64,000 nt of DNA, taken from NCBI GenBank assembly GCA_964019425.1, contig OZ025790.1, positions 496,001 to 560,000 on the forward strand, given 5' to 3'. Shown here piece after piece: positions 10,982 through 19,281 of the stretch (within the stretch, counting starts at the first letter, position 1; the number at the start of each line of letters is the position of its first letter). Origin of the DNA: Flectonema sp. DT1601. Lineage: Eukaryota; Euglenozoa; Diplonemea; Diplonemida; Diplonemidae. A program made the position numbers and the translations under genes. The notes under the pieces were generated by a model that saw only the letters and a program-made list of their open reading frames with translations, ran no database searches and was not told the origin of the DNA.

Positions 10982-11547
10982 GCGTTCCGTGTAATATTTA
11001 TTTTTCAAAAAAAAAACTGACAAAAATGGCAGAACAATTGTGTTTCGTCCAACGACAAAAAAAATAGGGATGTTTCTTTTATTTATTTTTTATTTTTATT
11101 TTGCGCCAGTATAGTGTGGTAGCTTTTTTTTTCTCTTTTTTTTCCCCTTTTTTCTTCAAATTCTTCCTTTCGTGTTTGCCTTGGATTATTCCGACTGTTG
11201 TACCTTTATATAAGGATGAGAAATTAGTGCTCGAAATATTCGTGAGAAATAAATGGCAAATCTAAAAATTGAGAGGTTTCAAAAAAGATAGGTTTTGAAC
11301 TCGTGTGTCTGTTGGCTTCTTTTTCTTCTTCTATTCGTTCAGTAAGAAAGTACCTGTGTCCCGATGACTGGTACGTTTCGACAATAAAAACTTGTGTGAA
11401 AAAAAAAAAACTCTCCAAACTCTAATTCACATTTGTGACAGGTGACCTCATTAATTGAAGTTATGATGTGATGTATTTAGATTTTTATTTTTTTGTTCCT
11501 TTTTCAATTTTATTTTTCAAAATATTCTATTTTTTCAGGTGTGATAT
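10982..11547. other. intergenic region, possible alternative last exon of VPS16
   Basis: Mostly A/T homopolymers. If the donor-like GTATGTGAG at 10974 is used, the AG at ~11033 would add a short exon ending at a TAG near 11068. Otherwise nothing coding is seen. The 3' part ends in a pyrimidine-AG acceptor for the next gene. Confidence 0.4.
11518..11538 (+). promoter_or_regulatory. candidate trans-splice acceptor
   Basis: A T-rich tract ending TTTTTTCAG lies 9 nt before the ATG at 11548. No exon is seen upstream, so a spliced-leader addition site is the simplest reading. This is inferred. Confidence 0.5.
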
Positions 11548-14391
11548 ATGAGATCTCATCGCAGCGGGCCACCAGGCCCACCGGATACGTCACCCCCTCC
11601 GGAGATGCAGTGGAGAGGAAGAGAAGGAACCAGAGAACAACAACCACACGTATATTTTCAAGACGGAGCTGCAGGTTATCCGAGTGGAAGAACAGCCAGT
11701 CAATCACCAGGAGCTGGTTCTGTAAGAACTGAAGCAACAGGACTAGGTGATGAAGAACGAGGAGTCCTAACAGGTGTTATTGCGCGACTCCAACAAGCAA
11801 TGGACGTAGCAGGAGAGCCAGGCAGCTATGATAGATCATCTGATTTAGATAGAATTAGGAGTCGTATGCACGCTTCAGATAACGTCGAGTCTCGTAGTGA
11901 AGAAGATCGTCAACAACTAAAGAGAGCTGGGATTGTTATTGCTCAACAATTAGAAACATCATCAAGAAAAGATATTCTTATGGACGAGCAAGACAGCAGA
12001 CATCGAATTGAAAAACTGAATGCCCAACTCCAACTCGAACGCCTCTACGACGTCCTAACTGGAGAACGTTCTGACAGGTGTTCTGCTGAAGAAACTTTCA
12101 TGGATCAGCTTCAAAATAGTAATGTTGAAAAACAACAATTAATTTCTAATGGACGTGAACAGGCTGGACTGGATCATTCTCAACACGAAACTGAAATTGA
12201 AGAATACGAGGATCGATTACAATCACTTCAAGAAGCACACAATGAAACTCTCACAGAATTAAAGAAAAAAGAAGAAGAGTCTCGTCAAGAATACAGAAAT
12301 GATCTTCAAGAAGCAGCGGAACGGCAAGAAAAAGCAGTTTCTGAAGCAGAAGCACGTCACCACACAGAGAAAGAAGAATACGAGTGCACTAATGAATTGC
12401 TACTACAGGAAATACAAGAGTTAGAAGCACGTCTATCGATAAGTGAAGAAACCTTTTCAGAGCTATACGATTGTGCGATGACTGCAGGAACAGAAGCCGT
12501 TAACATGATTAACGAGGAATCAAACACCAGATATGAAGAGATAAGTCAAGAATTACAACAGTCTCAACAAGACCACGCTGATCAAATGGAAAGCTCCTCT
12601 CAAAGACATGAAGAAGAGATTGATAATTTAAAGCAACAATTAGACGAAGCTTTAAACAAAGAAGAATCATTCTCTGAAGACCAGAGAGCTATGCTTGAAG
12701 ATGCTGTTATGGAACATGAACGACAAAGAACAGAATTGGAATCTAATTTACGATGTTCGTTGTCTGATATGAATCGACTGGCTTCTCGTGATGACAGCCA
12801 CCTTCTTGAAGAGTTGTTGCAGACTCAACAAGAAGCTGGTCGGATATCAATAATGCATTCACAATTACAAGAGCTACTCGCATTCATATTAACTAAGTAT
12901 GCACCACAATTAATGGAAGACTCTGAGACACCTGACAGCATCCTGGCACAACATCCAAACACAAAACACAGATCCATCTACCCAAGTTACTGGGGTTGGA
13001 TGTTCCGCAGCAGTGGTATGTTTGTATCATGGCAGCGTAGGTTCTTTGTAGTCAGAGATGGTATTTTAAAGTTTGGTACCACAGACTCAGGATCCTTTCA
13101 AACTCTTGTCAACACTGACGCCATTGCTAAAGTTGAGTTAGATTGCTTTGGAGATGCAAGTCAAGGAAATCATCCTCCGACTGGTAAGTATGAGTCATTC
13201 GGTTTTATGATTGAGACTTACAGCAAACAGAAGATTAGATTTTGTTGTACATCATCAAGTGAACGTTCAGAATGGATGTCAATATTAAGAAAGTGTATTG
13301 AGATAAGACTTGGGATTGAAAGGACAAGAGCTTACTCTCCAGGTGAACAAGATGTTGAACCATATTTATACCTAGAGGACTGTTCACCACCAGATCCACC
13401 ACCGACATACAGAACTCGTGTGAGATTAGCAGATGCTGGAGCATATCCAATGTTAGGACCTGGATCGCCACCAAGATCTAGAATACCTGTTCCAGTAAAG
13501 GGAATGTCTCAACATCAATTAACTCAGTCAGTTAGACGTGATAGGGATCGTCCTCCAGCATCACCAAAATACGGAAATCCTATGAGACCAACACTCTTAT
13601 CAGCATCCAGTACAAATGCTATCAAAGGAGGGTCAACTATGCCACCTGGTCACAGAGCTGGGTTAGGTCAACATGGTGGAGCATCTGGTGTTGGTGTAAG
13701 CCATCTCCATTTATTAAAAGGTTCAAAGAAGAGGGAAATGAATTCGATACCCGGAGATGGTCCCCCGATGAACAGAACACCAGCAAAGAAGATATCAACA
13801 AGTTCTGGTGGACATGTCATAAGAAGAAGAGGTAGTAGGGTAACTTCAACAACGTCTGTGTCAGAGGCTGGTGCTGATCAATTTGAGGGAAGTGTTCCTG
13901 TTGATATTTTAATTGTAAAGTCAATCGATTCTACAGATGAATATTTGGACGCAGAACAAGTTGATCAGACTCGTAATACCGCGCAGGCTTTTAATGCGAA
14001 TTACAAACAGTCTTATGAACGTATTCAAATATTTTACGCTGCGGGACCTGCTCCGGCCACCACTTCTGAGATCTACGGAAGTATCCTTGAAACAGATCAA
14101 GCAACTCAATTACAGGGAATATCCTCTGGAGGTGATCCGTCGAAGGTGATGAAGTTGTTAACTAATATGGCATCGCAACCTTCTGTAGCAGGCGCTCCTT
14201 CATCTCTTTTGATAATCTTAATAGGTGTTGGCGATGCTGTTGATGAGCTTATGCAGTCACTCGAGGCTGAGGGTGATTCTCAAGATTTATTGCCGGAGAG
14301 TCATGCAGCTTTTTACTCGTCGTTATTTGCAGCTCATCGAAGTGGAGTTACGTGGTCTTTTATTAGTAGGATTATGTCTGAGGAGGAATAG
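11548..14391 (+). CDS. long coiled-coil protein with PH domain
   Basis: A 947-residue protein. Residues ~1-100 are Gly/Pro/Ser-rich and ~100-440 are Glu/Gln/Lys-rich coiled coil. Residues ~475-587 form a pleckstrin homology domain (WGWMFRSSG at the start, WQRRFFVVRDGILKF in strands 2-3, and the closing helix SERSEWMSILRKCIEIR with its invariant Trp). Residues ~590-820 are Pro/Ser/Gly-rich and probably disordered. A conserved-looking C-terminal block (~825-947) alternates hydrophobic strands (VDILIVKSI, SLLIILIGVG) with helices and may be a Rossmann-like fold I cannot name. PH domains bind phosphoinositides or proteins, so a membrane-cytoskeleton scaffold is inferred. No catalytic motif is seen. 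Confidence 0.8.
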   Translation: MRSHRSGPPGPPDTSPPPEMQWRGREGTREQQPHVYFQDGAAGYPSGRTASQSPGAGSVRTEATGLGDEERGVLTGVIARLQQAMDVAGEPGSYDRSSDLDRIRSRMHASDNVESRSEEDRQQLKRAGIVIAQQLETSSRKDILMDEQDSRHRIEKLNAQLQLERLYDVLTGERSDRCSAEETFMDQLQNSNVEKQQLISNGREQAGLDHSQHETEIEEYEDRLQSLQEAHNETLTELKKKEEESRQEYRNDLQEAAERQEKAVSEAEARHHTEKEEYECTNELLLQEIQELEARLSISEETFSELYDCAMTAGTEAVNMINEESNTRYEEISQELQQSQQDHADQMESSSQRHEEEIDNLKQQLDEALNKEESFSEDQRAMLEDAVMEHERQRTELESNLRCSLSDMNRLASRDDSHLLEELLQTQQEAGRISIMHSQLQELLAFILTKYAPQLMEDSETPDSILAQHPNTKHRSIYPSYWGWMFRSSGMFVSWQRRFFVVRDGILKFGTTDSGSFQTLVNTDAIAKVELDCFGDASQGNHPPTGKYESFGFMIETYSKQKIRFCCTSSSERSEWMSILRKCIEIRLGIERTRAYSPGEQDVEPYLYLEDCSPPDPPPTYRTRVRLADAGAYPMLGPGSPPRSRIPVPVKGMSQHQLTQSVRRDRDRPPASPKYGNPMRPTLLSASSTNAIKGGSTMPPGHRAGLGQHGGASGVGVSHLHLLKGSKKREMNSIPGDGPPMNRTPAKKISTSSGGHVIRRRGSRVTSTTSVSEAGADQFEGSVPVDILIVKSIDSTDEYLDAEQVDQTRNTAQAFNANYKQSYERIQIFYAAGPAPATTSEIYGSILETDQATQLQGISSGGDPSKVMKLLTNMASQPSVAGAPSSLLIILIGVGDAVDELMQSLEAEGDSQDLLPESHAAFYSSLFAAHRSGVTWSFISRIMSEEE

Positions 14392-14392
14392 T

Positions 14393-14433
<41 letters not shown>

Positions 14434-14604
14434 CAAATTGTATTCTTTTGTACCTTCACTTCCCATTTTCTTTTTTTAAAACGAACGAAATATTGAATTG
14501 AGGACCGCCACAGCGGCTGGTTTTCTGTTTTTATTGTCTTCCAATTGTAGGTTTCAAAAAAAAAAAACAAAAAAAAAAAAAAAAAGGAAAACATACAAAC
14601 TGTG

Positions 14605-14639
<35 letters not shown>
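14392..14639. repeat. A/T homopolymer block before the TIR element
   Basis: Long A runs near 14394-14430 and 14556-14585, then a run of about 34 T (14606-14639) that directly abuts the element's first GGG. Any target-site duplication made of T cannot be separated from this run. Confidence 0.8.
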
Positions 14640-14640
<1 letters not shown>

Positions 14641-14686
14641 GGAAAACCCCTAATTCCACAAAAATAGTTTGCGAAATCGCCAACTC
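14640..14686 (+). repeat. left terminal inverted repeat
   Basis: 47 bp, pairing with 15773-15819 with two mismatches (positions 10 and 18 from the end). It is the boundary of the mobile element. Confidence 0.9.
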
Positions 14687-14750
14687 ATCACAAAAATTTT
14701 AACCGCTCGAAACAACCCAACATGACGGGAAAATTTTCAGAATTTTCTGA

Positions 14751-14822
14751 GCTCCGGTGGTCTACTGGTTATGACCGCCGAATCATGACCCGGAGGTCTC
14801 GGGTTCGAACCCCGTGACATCC
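14751..14822 (+). other. tRNA-like pol III sequence (degenerate)
   Basis: A-box-like TGGTCTACTGG (14758-14768) and a perfect B-box GGTTCGAACCC (14802-14812) are separated by tRNA spacing, and T runs follow at 14823. The T-arm has 4 of 5 pairs (14799-14815) and the D-stem GTC/GAC can form. The anticodon stem does not pair, and the acceptor ends GCTCCGG and GACATCC do not match. It is a decayed tRNA or a SINE-type head, not a working tRNA. Confidence 0.5.
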
Positions 14823-15515
14823 TTTTTTCTCTTTTTCGTAATGACGGAAAATGTGACCAAAACATAGTCAAAGGGCGGATTGATCACCTACTGGTCGAGT
14901 TGAGACATATTCCCGTTGCAATAAATCACCAAGACCCCTCCCGTGTGATCGATCACTTTAAAATGTTACTGTGCAGTTCACCAGTGAGACTAAGACCTCC
15001 AACCAAAATTCACCAGACTTCAAGTTCCAAATTAGGTAATTTTTGTCAGGCATATTCGAACCATCGACAACAGAAATTCTCACGTTAGTAAAAGCCTTTA
15101 GAAATGTGGCTTAACGATCCTCATCATCGATTTAGGTTCGTGACTCAGAAGCCTTCGTCATGTGGCCCTCCTCCCAGCCAAACTCCCAACATGACTGGTG
15201 TCTCCAAACGAGGGGTCGAGCCGAAGCCCGTTTGTCGCTGGAATCGGAAAAGCCACGAGTCCGAAAGGACCCTAACCTCCGAAGAGGCAGCTGCCGTTCC
15301 CCCATCATTGGATAAGTAAAGCGACGATAAGAGTAGTGGTATTTCATTGTTGGTAAACCTCCCACCTATAACTACACCCGACTAGAGTCAAACTCAACAG
15401 GGTCTTCTTTCCCCGCTGACAGTTTCAAGTCCGTTCCCTTGACTGCTGTTCGCCAGATAGTAGGTAGGGGCAGAAGGAATCTCATTGGTCCATTCATGCG
15501 CGTCTTTAATTAGAA

Positions 15516-15547
<32 letters not shown>

Positions 15548-15611
15548 CAGTTGCAAATTTGTTTTTTCAGGTTGGACTTTGTACGGGACAGGCGGGCTTT
15601 TATTAGGGGCT

Positions 15612-15678
15612 CCCCCCCCTTGGGGGGGGTTGGGGGGGGGCTTGCGTCCCGCCAAGAATTTGGCGGACGCAAGCCCCC
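15612..15678 (+). repeat. G/C-run hairpin inside the TIR element
   Basis: The arm with the G run then CTTGCGTCCCGCCAA (15633-15655) pairs with TTGGCGGACGCAAG then a C run (15660-15678), with one bulged C and a loop of only a few bases. Just upstream, C8-TT-G8 forms a second small hairpin. The G runs could form a quadruplex on one strand. Confidence 0.8.
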
Positions 15679-15772
15679 CCTTGCACTCTTCCCAGCTTAA
15701 AAAAAAAAAACCCGCCGCAAGCCAAATTTTTGGGTCAAGTTCGAGTCCTGGTGGACAACTTTTTTTTGTAGG

Positions 15773-15819
15773 GAGTTGGCGATTTCGCAAACTATTTTTG
15801 TTGAATTAGAGGTTTTCCC
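15773..15819 (-). repeat. right terminal inverted repeat
   Basis: 47 bp, reverse complement of 14640-14686 with two mismatches. It is followed by a T run. Confidence 0.9.
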
Positions 15820-16157
15820 TTTTTTTTTTTTTGTGTATTCTCAGTAGCCCCACTTTGTTATAATAAAAATTAGTTCAGTACGTGTATCCCGTTCCCTGCT
15901 TTATGTTGTTCTTCAGGTAGGTATTGAGTGTGTATGAAATATTCTTGACACAGGTGATACCATTTAGTTCATGTGAGGACTTACTTAGCAGATGTGCCGC
16001 CCTCAGGAACCAACTTCCAAAGAGGTAAGTTTCCTTTCTTGTTAATTTTTTTTTTTTTTAATCCCTCCACAGGATCCTCTTTTTTTTCCATCTTTTTTTC
16101 CCCCGGTTCTTTTTTTCCGACCAAAAAACAAAAAACAAACAAACCAAAAAAACAATA
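15820..16157 (+). promoter_or_regulatory. 5' leader region of kinase gene with donor- and acceptor-like sites
   Basis: No gene is seen. A strong GTAAGT donor-like site at 16025 is followed by a T-rich tract and CCACAG ending at 16072, the size of a short intron. The last AG before the kinase ATG is this CCACAG, so the mRNA leader would be a C/T- then A-rich stretch of about 85 nt. It could be a leader intron or just the trans-splice acceptor. Confidence 0.4.
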
Positions 16158-17678
16158 ATGGTAAGAGAAAAGCCTAAGATATTCTTGGAAGTTCCAAAAC
16201 GTGAGGCCTATAAAGTAACATCATGGGACCAAGAAGAGACTCATAGGTGTGCTAATGTTGATGAAGATGGTGCGATTGACTTTGGAGGTGGTGTAAAGAT
16301 CGAACGTGATCGAAACGAACGCACTTCACGACAACGTAGGAATCCAACACCACCAAGAAAAGTATCATACAAAGATTTATCACACGGTCCATTTATAGGA
16401 AATGGAGGTTTTGGAACAGTTACTCGTGTGACATGTGGACAGAATACTTACGCGTTGAAAAAGATTTACAACATGAAAGCATCATCAGCAAAGGCTGAAA
16501 TAAAACTTTTATACAAAGCAAAGAGTGCCTTCATGACTGAAATGATTACAGCGTATCATGGAGATCATTCTTATGGAATCTTACTGGAGTATATGCAGTA
16601 TGGATCACTTCATAAAATAATATCAAGCGATAAGAAGAAGTTATCTGTTAAGGATATTCTTTGTATCGCGGCATCGATGGGAAATGGACTTCGAATGCTT
16701 CAGCACCATCACATCGTACACAGAGACATCAAGCCAGCTAATGTGCTAGTCGGTGCTGGTGGAGTTGTTAAACTAGCTGACTTTGGAGTTGGCAGACTAA
16801 CTGACATCGAATCGAGTCTTGCCAACTCTTCCATCGGATCAACAATTTGGATGGCTCCAGAACGACTAATGACTGGAAAGCAATACGGATACCCGTCTGA
16901 CATCTACAGCTTTGGTCTTTGTCTTGCATGGTTATGCAAAGATGGTGAGCATCCAATTCAAAACAACTGGGTCATTCAAGAAGAAATAGTTGTAGATCAC
17001 CATTACCAACCTTTAGTAGAACTTATTAAGAGATGCACTCAATTTAATCACGAGACTAGACCAACAGCTGCACAGATATGTATGTTAGAGTGTATTATAA
17101 AAGCTAAAGGTGGTATTAACTTACGAGGTATCGATCGTATTCATGAGAATGATCCGATAGAAGTTGGATCACCAGTTGAGGATTCGGAATCAGAAATGTC
17201 TTCGTATGGGGATGATTTTGCAGATGTTTTAGAACAAAAGGACAACACTGAAGTATCGACAGCTTTTGATGACACATCATTAATGAGACAACAGTCTGTA
17301 CCAAGTTACTTCTCAAGCATGTCTAGTACTACTAAGGCTTCGACTCAAATTGATGAGCAGGAGAATGATTGTGCTATTGATATTCAATCAACGAGAACAG
17401 ATGAAAGCGAAAGTGAAGATCAACAGTTTCGATGTGATTCACTGAAAGGACCGATTGCTGCTCTATCTGTGATTCTTCCTGCTGCTTCTGGTTTATTCAT
17501 TACAGTGACTCCGCCTGGAAATTCTATTTGGTTGGTCCCGGTGTTGGTTTTCTTAACAATATCAACGTTGACATCATTTAGGGTCTTGTCGCGTCAAAAA
17601 TCGGAGTCGCATCAATTACTAACTTCAATACCTTCGCCTTCAGTTACTCCTCCACCAGAGGAACCCTGCGAGGTTTAG
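16158..17678 (+). CDS. Ser/Thr protein kinase with C-terminal transmembrane hairpin
   Basis: A 506-residue protein. The kinase domain spans ~70-320: Gly loop IGNGGFGTV, ATP lysine K101 (YALKK), catalytic HRDIKPAN (D190), DFG D208 and MAPERL. It appears catalytically complete. The GSTIWMAPE activation segment resembles STE/MAP2K-type kinases. An acidic, Ser-rich linker (~325-430) follows. Residues ~435-480 hold two hydrophobic segments (IAALSVILPAASGLF and WLVPVLVFLTIS) separated by a short polar turn, then a ~25-residue Ser/Pro tail. A hairpin-anchored kinase on the ER or another internal membrane is inferred, with the kinase domain facing the cytosol. No signal peptide is present. The exact kinase family is undetermined. 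Confidence 0.9.
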   Translation: MVREKPKIFLEVPKREAYKVTSWDQEETHRCANVDEDGAIDFGGGVKIERDRNERTSRQRRNPTPPRKVSYKDLSHGPFIGNGGFGTVTRVTCGQNTYALKKIYNMKASSAKAEIKLLYKAKSAFMTEMITAYHGDHSYGILLEYMQYGSLHKIISSDKKKLSVKDILCIAASMGNGLRMLQHHHIVHRDIKPANVLVGAGGVVKLADFGVGRLTDIESSLANSSIGSTIWMAPERLMTGKQYGYPSDIYSFGLCLAWLCKDGEHPIQNNWVIQEEIVVDHHYQPLVELIKRCTQFNHETRPTAAQICMLECIIKAKGGINLRGIDRIHENDPIEVGSPVEDSESEMSSYGDDFADVLEQKDNTEVSTAFDDTSLMRQQSVPSYFSSMSSTTKASTQIDEQENDCAIDIQSTRTDESESEDQQFRCDSLKGPIAALSVILPAASGLFITVTPPGNSIWLVPVLVFLTISTLTSFRVLSRQKSESHQLLTSIPSPSVTPPPEEPCEV

Positions 17679-19011
17679 AGTTTCCTTCGATTTATTTATT
17701 GTAATAATAACTTACGGTAGTCAATAGCGTTTTTGATTGATAGCCTGACCCCATGAACAGCTCAGGGTTAGCTGTTGTGACAGGATTGCTCTCTCAGGGA
17801 TAACAGTTTGATATTCTCAAAATAGCGTTTGATAGTTGTGCGTACACTGGTATTGGATAAAGGAAAGAATTGGAAAAAAACAAAAAAAAACAAAAAAAAA
17901 AAGTTTTTTCAATCCCAAGATTCGAGCTTATTATTTAGATTCCTTAAGAAACGTTTAGTGCCCTAGTTGTGTGGAAACTTTTTAAAAAACTGTTTTCCTA
18001 TTTTTTTTTTCTCCCCCTCTCATTATTTCTTTCTGCAACCATCACCCCATTGCGATGTTCGATGAGGCCTAGGTGCCTTTGGCTTGGTGTGTTTGGACAG
18101 AGTCTTGTTGCCCCGTTCTTTGAGACTTTCAATTACGAAGGTTCGGGGAGGGGAGGGGGAGGCATGATTTTTGATAGGAACAGAGAAAAAAAAAAAAAAA
18201 AAAAAAAAGAAAGCTATGTGGTCTTAACGTTTTCTATTGAGCACAATTTTGTTTTTCTCTACCCCCTCTTCCCTGTTTTATTTTTTCTTTTTAAATTTTT
18301 ATTTTGCTGATGATATTATCCCACACAACCCGTTTATTTATTTTTCCCCGTATTTAGTTTTTTAAATTTATTATTATTTTTATTGCTTAACTCATTCGGC
18401 TAATACCTGGAAAATAAATAAAAATGAAAATGAAAATTTTTTTTTTTTTTTTACCAACTGTGGCACTTTCTTTTATGTCAAACTGTTTTGCTTATCGATC
18501 ATAAAATTGGTTTCGCTCTCAAAAAAAAAAAAAAAAAAAAGAATTAAAATAAAATAAAATAAAATAAAAGTGCCGCTGATTTCCCACAATCGACTCCCAC
18601 GGTCATCCTGTAGAAATACGTCCCTTCTGCTCTTTTTCTAATTCAAAGGAGAGGGGAGAAAAAAACAAACAAAAAAAAAACGAAAAAAGAAACACATGGC
18701 TTGCACAGGATTTGGATCAAATTGGTGCTGACTGTGGTAAAAAAAAAAAAAAAAAAAAACCAACATAAATAGTCAAGCATTGTTATCGTTCTTTTTTTTT
18801 TTTTTTTCCCCCGTTTGTAAGATCCCTTTCTCATATTTTCTGACACGATTAAGTCCATTGGGGTAGTCAGAAAAGACAAAAAGAAAAAAGAAAAAAAAAA
18901 AAACTACTACTCGCGATGCAATATTTACACTAATTACGTAAGTGGTAAACTTACCACTTTACGTGATATGTTTTGTGTCTTTGGAGATCCCTTCTAAAAA
19001 AGATGGGGGGG

Positions 19012-19042
<31 letters not shown>

Positions 19043-19250
19043 ATTTCCCATTTATCTCCCCTTAGCGTAAATAATATCTATCTAACAGAAGCAAGAAAAC
19101 TGTGCCGCGCCAGAGATTTAGTCCCCCTCATATAAAGGATTGAACTCAAGAGTGGTTGGCTATTTTTTTTTGTTTTATTTTGAAAAAGTTTCGTATCGTT
19201 TCATCTTTTTCTTTTATTCGTTTGCCTGAAGTGGCGTACTAGAGATTCTT

Positions 19251-19281
<31 letters not shown>

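Larger units (their letters stand above)
14640..15819. mobile_element. non-autonomous DNA element with 47-bp terminal inverted repeats
   Basis: The left end (14640-14686, beginning GGGAAAACC and ending GCCAACTC) is the reverse complement of the right end (15773-15819, ending GGTTTTCCC) at 45 of 47 positions. The element is 1,180 bp. Both ends are embedded in T runs, so a T-rich target or a homopolymer duplication is likely. No transposase frame is present: internal open frames are short and overlap on both strands. It therefore looks like a non-autonomous (MITE-like) copy moved by an unknown partner. The interior holds a tRNA-like segment and a strong hairpin. Superfamily is undetermined because no duplication can be read. 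Confidence 0.85.

Noticed and set aside
14751-14822. A functional tRNA (anticodon CAT region)
   Set aside because: Anticodon and acceptor stems do not pair, so a working tRNA is not supported.
15104-15365. Opposed ORFs within the TIR element as transposase remains
   Set aside because: They are short, overlap on opposite strands and contain no transposase motif.
18540-18570. AAAAT microsatellite and poly(A)/poly(T) tracts as regulatory signals
   Set aside because: They occur throughout the spacers and carry no specific evidence; reported only as composition.
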